Positions 61,995 to 64,000 of a stretch of 64,000 nucleotides of DNA are shown here, one piece after another. The notes beneath the pieces were generated by a model. The model saw only the letters and a list, made by a program, of their open reading frames with translations. It made no database searches and was not told where the DNA came from. Within the stretch, counting starts at the first letter, position 1. The number at the start of each line of letters is the position of its first letter. Source of the DNA: Pteria penguin. Its lineage: Eukaryota > Mollusca > Bivalvia > Pterioida > Pteriidae. The position numbers and the translations under genes were made by a program. The stretch spans positions 52,256,167-52,320,166 of the forward strand of contig CM068586.1 in the NCBI GenBank assembly GCA_035048485.1. Reading direction: 5' to 3'.

Positions 61995-62445
61995 GCCCTA
62001 TTGACTAAAGCCCTTTCCCTCCGGCATGGGGCATATGCCGCTCACAATCTCTTTCCATTTCTATCTGTCCTGGGGATCCCGCACGATTGTGTGCCAACTA
62101 TGTTTGCTTTCCATCGTTTCCTGCTCTATGCTTCTACGCCAGGTGTCGCTTTGTCGTTCTCTCCTCCTCTTGCCTTGGGGGATCCATCGCAAGGCTCGCC
62201 GAGTGATTGATCCTTCGTCTTTTCTCAGGGTCCATTTCCACCATAATCTCCGGATCTGTTGACGAAGGACTGGATTTGTCTGTATGAGGCTTCTGTTGTG
62301 CGCCAAGTCTCAGCTCCATAAAACAACACAGACTTCACATAGGAGTTCAAGATTCGGAACTTGGCGTTTGTAGCTATCTCCGTTGATCGCCACACTTTGT
62401 TGGGAAGACTGAATGCTGATCTTGCTTTGGCTGTTTCTCCCTATT
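61995..62445 (-). pseudogene. Decayed non-LTR retrotransposon, C-terminal reverse-transcriptase region
   Basis: Read on the minus strand, one frame gives KARSAF, then VWRSTEIATNAKFRILNSYV, then KSVLFYGAETW, which matches the conserved region just after the reverse-transcriptase core of endonuclease-type LINEs. About 30 codons later the similarity continues in another frame with LRKDEGSITRRALRW, PQGKRRRERQ and TWRRSIEQE, and then meets a stop. The C-terminal WKEIVSGICP continues past that stop. The frameshift and stop show a dead, 5'-truncated copy. The catalytic FADD-type motif is not in the window. I cannot assign the clade. Confidence 0.75.
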
Positions 62446-62549
62446 GATCTATACATGTAATTCATATTATCACATGTTATAGAGATCTGACCCCAGGGTC
62501 ACAACCATTTATATTGGTTTAAACAATGCGTATTCAAGAAACGTTAGAA

Positions 62550-62632
62550 TATTTACCACTAAAGTCATTCCAAGCTACATATTTACCACTAAAGTCATTC
62601 CAAGCTACATATTTACCATTAAAGTCATACAT
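62550..62632. repeat. 30-bp tandem repeat, nearly three copies
   Basis: TATTTACCACTAAAGTCATT followed by CCAAGCTACA is repeated at 62550, 62580 and 62610. Confidence 0.9.
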
Positions 62633-62985
62633 ATTTCTACACATTTTGTACAAGGAATCATCTCCTTAATTTTCTTATTTGATTTTAAGGTAAGCAGAAC
62701 TGACAAACATGAAAAAAGAAGAAATAAATAAAAAAATAAAAACCCAAACTAAAAAATAAACAAGAGATGTTTGTAAAACACATATGACCCCCTTCAGTTA
62801 CTATACTGTACAACTGTATATAGTAATCCATGCACTAAGTGACATTTGACCTTTTGACCTGAGAATCAATAGGGGTCATCTACCACTCATAACCAACCCA
62901 TAATATGAAATTTCTCGCATTTCACAAAATCGCGCCCAAAAATGATCCCTGCAGATGGATCGATGGACAGACGGACAAATAGTCG

Positions 62986-63265
62986 ACAATCCTCTTAATG
63001 TACATATTTATACATCAAAATCATCATTATAGAAAGAAAGGGAAGGTGAGGCAATCCTCTAGATGTACAAATGTCAAGATAAAAAAAAAACACTCTATAG
63101 AAACAGGGACGTATGTACTTCCCTGGTAGAAATAAATAAAAAGTTTACAATCCTCTAAATGTACACATTTTAATATTAAAAGCATCATAATGGAAAGTAA
63201 TATTTGGCAATCTTCTAGATGTAAAATGTACACGTCAATATCAAAAGCACAATTACAGAAACAAA
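62986..63265. repeat. Degenerate tandem repeat, about four copies
   Basis: AATCCTCTAAATGTACA, then AATATTAAAAGCATCATAA and GAAA blocks recur at about 55-90 bp. A 23-bp micro-foldback interrupts one copy. Confidence 0.65.
63104..63126. mobile_element. 23-bp micro-foldback with the same CAGGGACGTAT end
   Basis: CAGGGACGTATGTACTTCCC plus TGG, flanked by TAGAAA on both sides (63098-63103, 63127-63132), inside a degenerate tandem array. The outer six bases are inverted copies. It may be a deletion derivative or an excision footprint. Confidence 0.5.
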
Positions 63266-63410
63266 ATACAAAAAAAAAAATATAGCATTCATGATATTAT
63301 CATTTGTTTTATGATATTGATATGTATTTCGCAGCAGTTGATAATGTAGTGCATCATTATCATCACTAACGGAAGTACGTCGAAGGTGAAGGCGGAAATC
63401 AACACCCCAA

Positions 63411-64000
63411 TCTTCCGTCATCTACTCCGCTTGGTACCAATGCCGAGAATTCTATTGCAAACCATGTTCAGACAGCCATCTGACTTTTAAATCGTTAGAA
63501 AAACATAATGTATTTAGACTTCATCTACCCGCAATTACTCAGTCAGAAAGTAATGAGTACGAAATTGCCTATTTTTTCCTGAAAACAGAAAGCGGTGATC
63601 CACCATATGCGGCGCAGGTAGCCTCGAAAAGCAGGAGCGACGAAGCCGTACGTCAAAGCAAACGGACAGCTTTGCCAAGGAATGACAAGAAATCGACAAA
63701 ACAACATGCTGATCCTGGTGAGCTGAAAGCCGAACACTGGAAAAAAACATCAGTGTGAATAGTTTTCAAGATGAAAAAGATGTTGGAATCAATGGTGTAC
63801 TGACCGTAGCTGGTAAAGTCGTCGTAGTAGATGATGCTAACAAGATGCTCAAGTTGTTTGATGATAGCGGTACTTACCTGTCATCTACTGCACTCAGTGC
63901 TTCTACATGGGGGATCACAAGTGACAGTAACGACACATTCGCTACATGCGGCGACGACGACAGAGTGTACATATGGAATATACACGGCCAGACAATAGTT
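63411..64000 (+). pseudogene. Damaged paralogue of the B-box/beta-propeller gene, cut by window end
   Basis: This stretch aligns codon by codon to the gene at 59242-60336 from about its residue 16 onward, sharing blocks such as DPPYAAQVA, TYLSSTAL and WNIHGQT. No ATG precedes it in frame; a TGA at 63387-63389 closes the frame upstream. The first zinc-ligand Cys pair is gone and the Cys equivalent to C22 is Trp, so the B-box cannot fold normally. A run of seven A at 63741-63747 shifts the frame and produces a TGA at 63756-63758. With one A fewer the propeller frame reads openly to the window end, so a base-calling error is possible. It also has an insertion of about 20 residues before the ADPG motif. 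A pseudogene is the best call; a gene with a different first exon is the alternative. Confidence 0.7.

Overview
This window looks like nuclear DNA of a lophotrochozoan animal, most likely a bivalve mollusc. It is AT-rich and gene-sparse. It has large GT-AG introns, tRNA-derived SINEs with target-site duplications, many small inverted-repeat transposons, numerous unrelated minisatellites, and a B-box/beta-propeller gene of a type expanded in bivalves. The species cannot be fixed from sequence alone.

The main gene is a Shaw-type (Kv3 class) voltage-gated potassium channel on the + strand. I could splice it from five coding exons: 18555-19070, 36145-37066, 46213-46383, 50826-50999 and 52499-52635. 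The phases agree (0, then 1, 1, 1) and the sum is 1920 nt, giving 639 residues plus stop. The first coding exon carries the whole T1 tetramerisation domain. The second carries all six membrane segments, the pore and the selectivity filter. The last three encode a Ser/Thr/Asn-rich cytoplasmic tail, and two of them are symmetric phase 1-1 exons that could be skipped without a frameshift.

Upstream (1-18.1 kb) I find no convincing gene. This part holds SINEs, hAT-like and other foldback elements, two minisatellites (6.5 and 15.8 kb) and copies of two interspersed repeats. Intron 1 (17.1 kb) is dominated by minisatellites: a 61/59-bp array at 24.1-25.95 kb, a 58-bp array at 29.0 kb, a 30-bp array at 29.5-30.4 kb and a 36-bp array at 30.6-32.1 kb. 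Introns 2, 3 and 4 each carry their own unrelated arrays.

Downstream, 59242-60336 is an intact intronless gene for a B-box zinc-finger protein with a C-terminal beta-propeller. A second, damaged copy starts near 63411 and runs off the window. A hAT-like element and a decayed LINE reverse-transcriptase fragment lie between the two.

No rRNA gene, functional tRNA gene, CRISPR array or viral gene was recognised. Long open frames in the minisatellites are by-products of repeat units whose length is a multiple of three. The least ordinary features are two very short foldback insertions that share an outer motif (40220-40259 and 63104-63126), each flanked by direct repeats inside a tandem array, and the modular tail exons of the channel gene.
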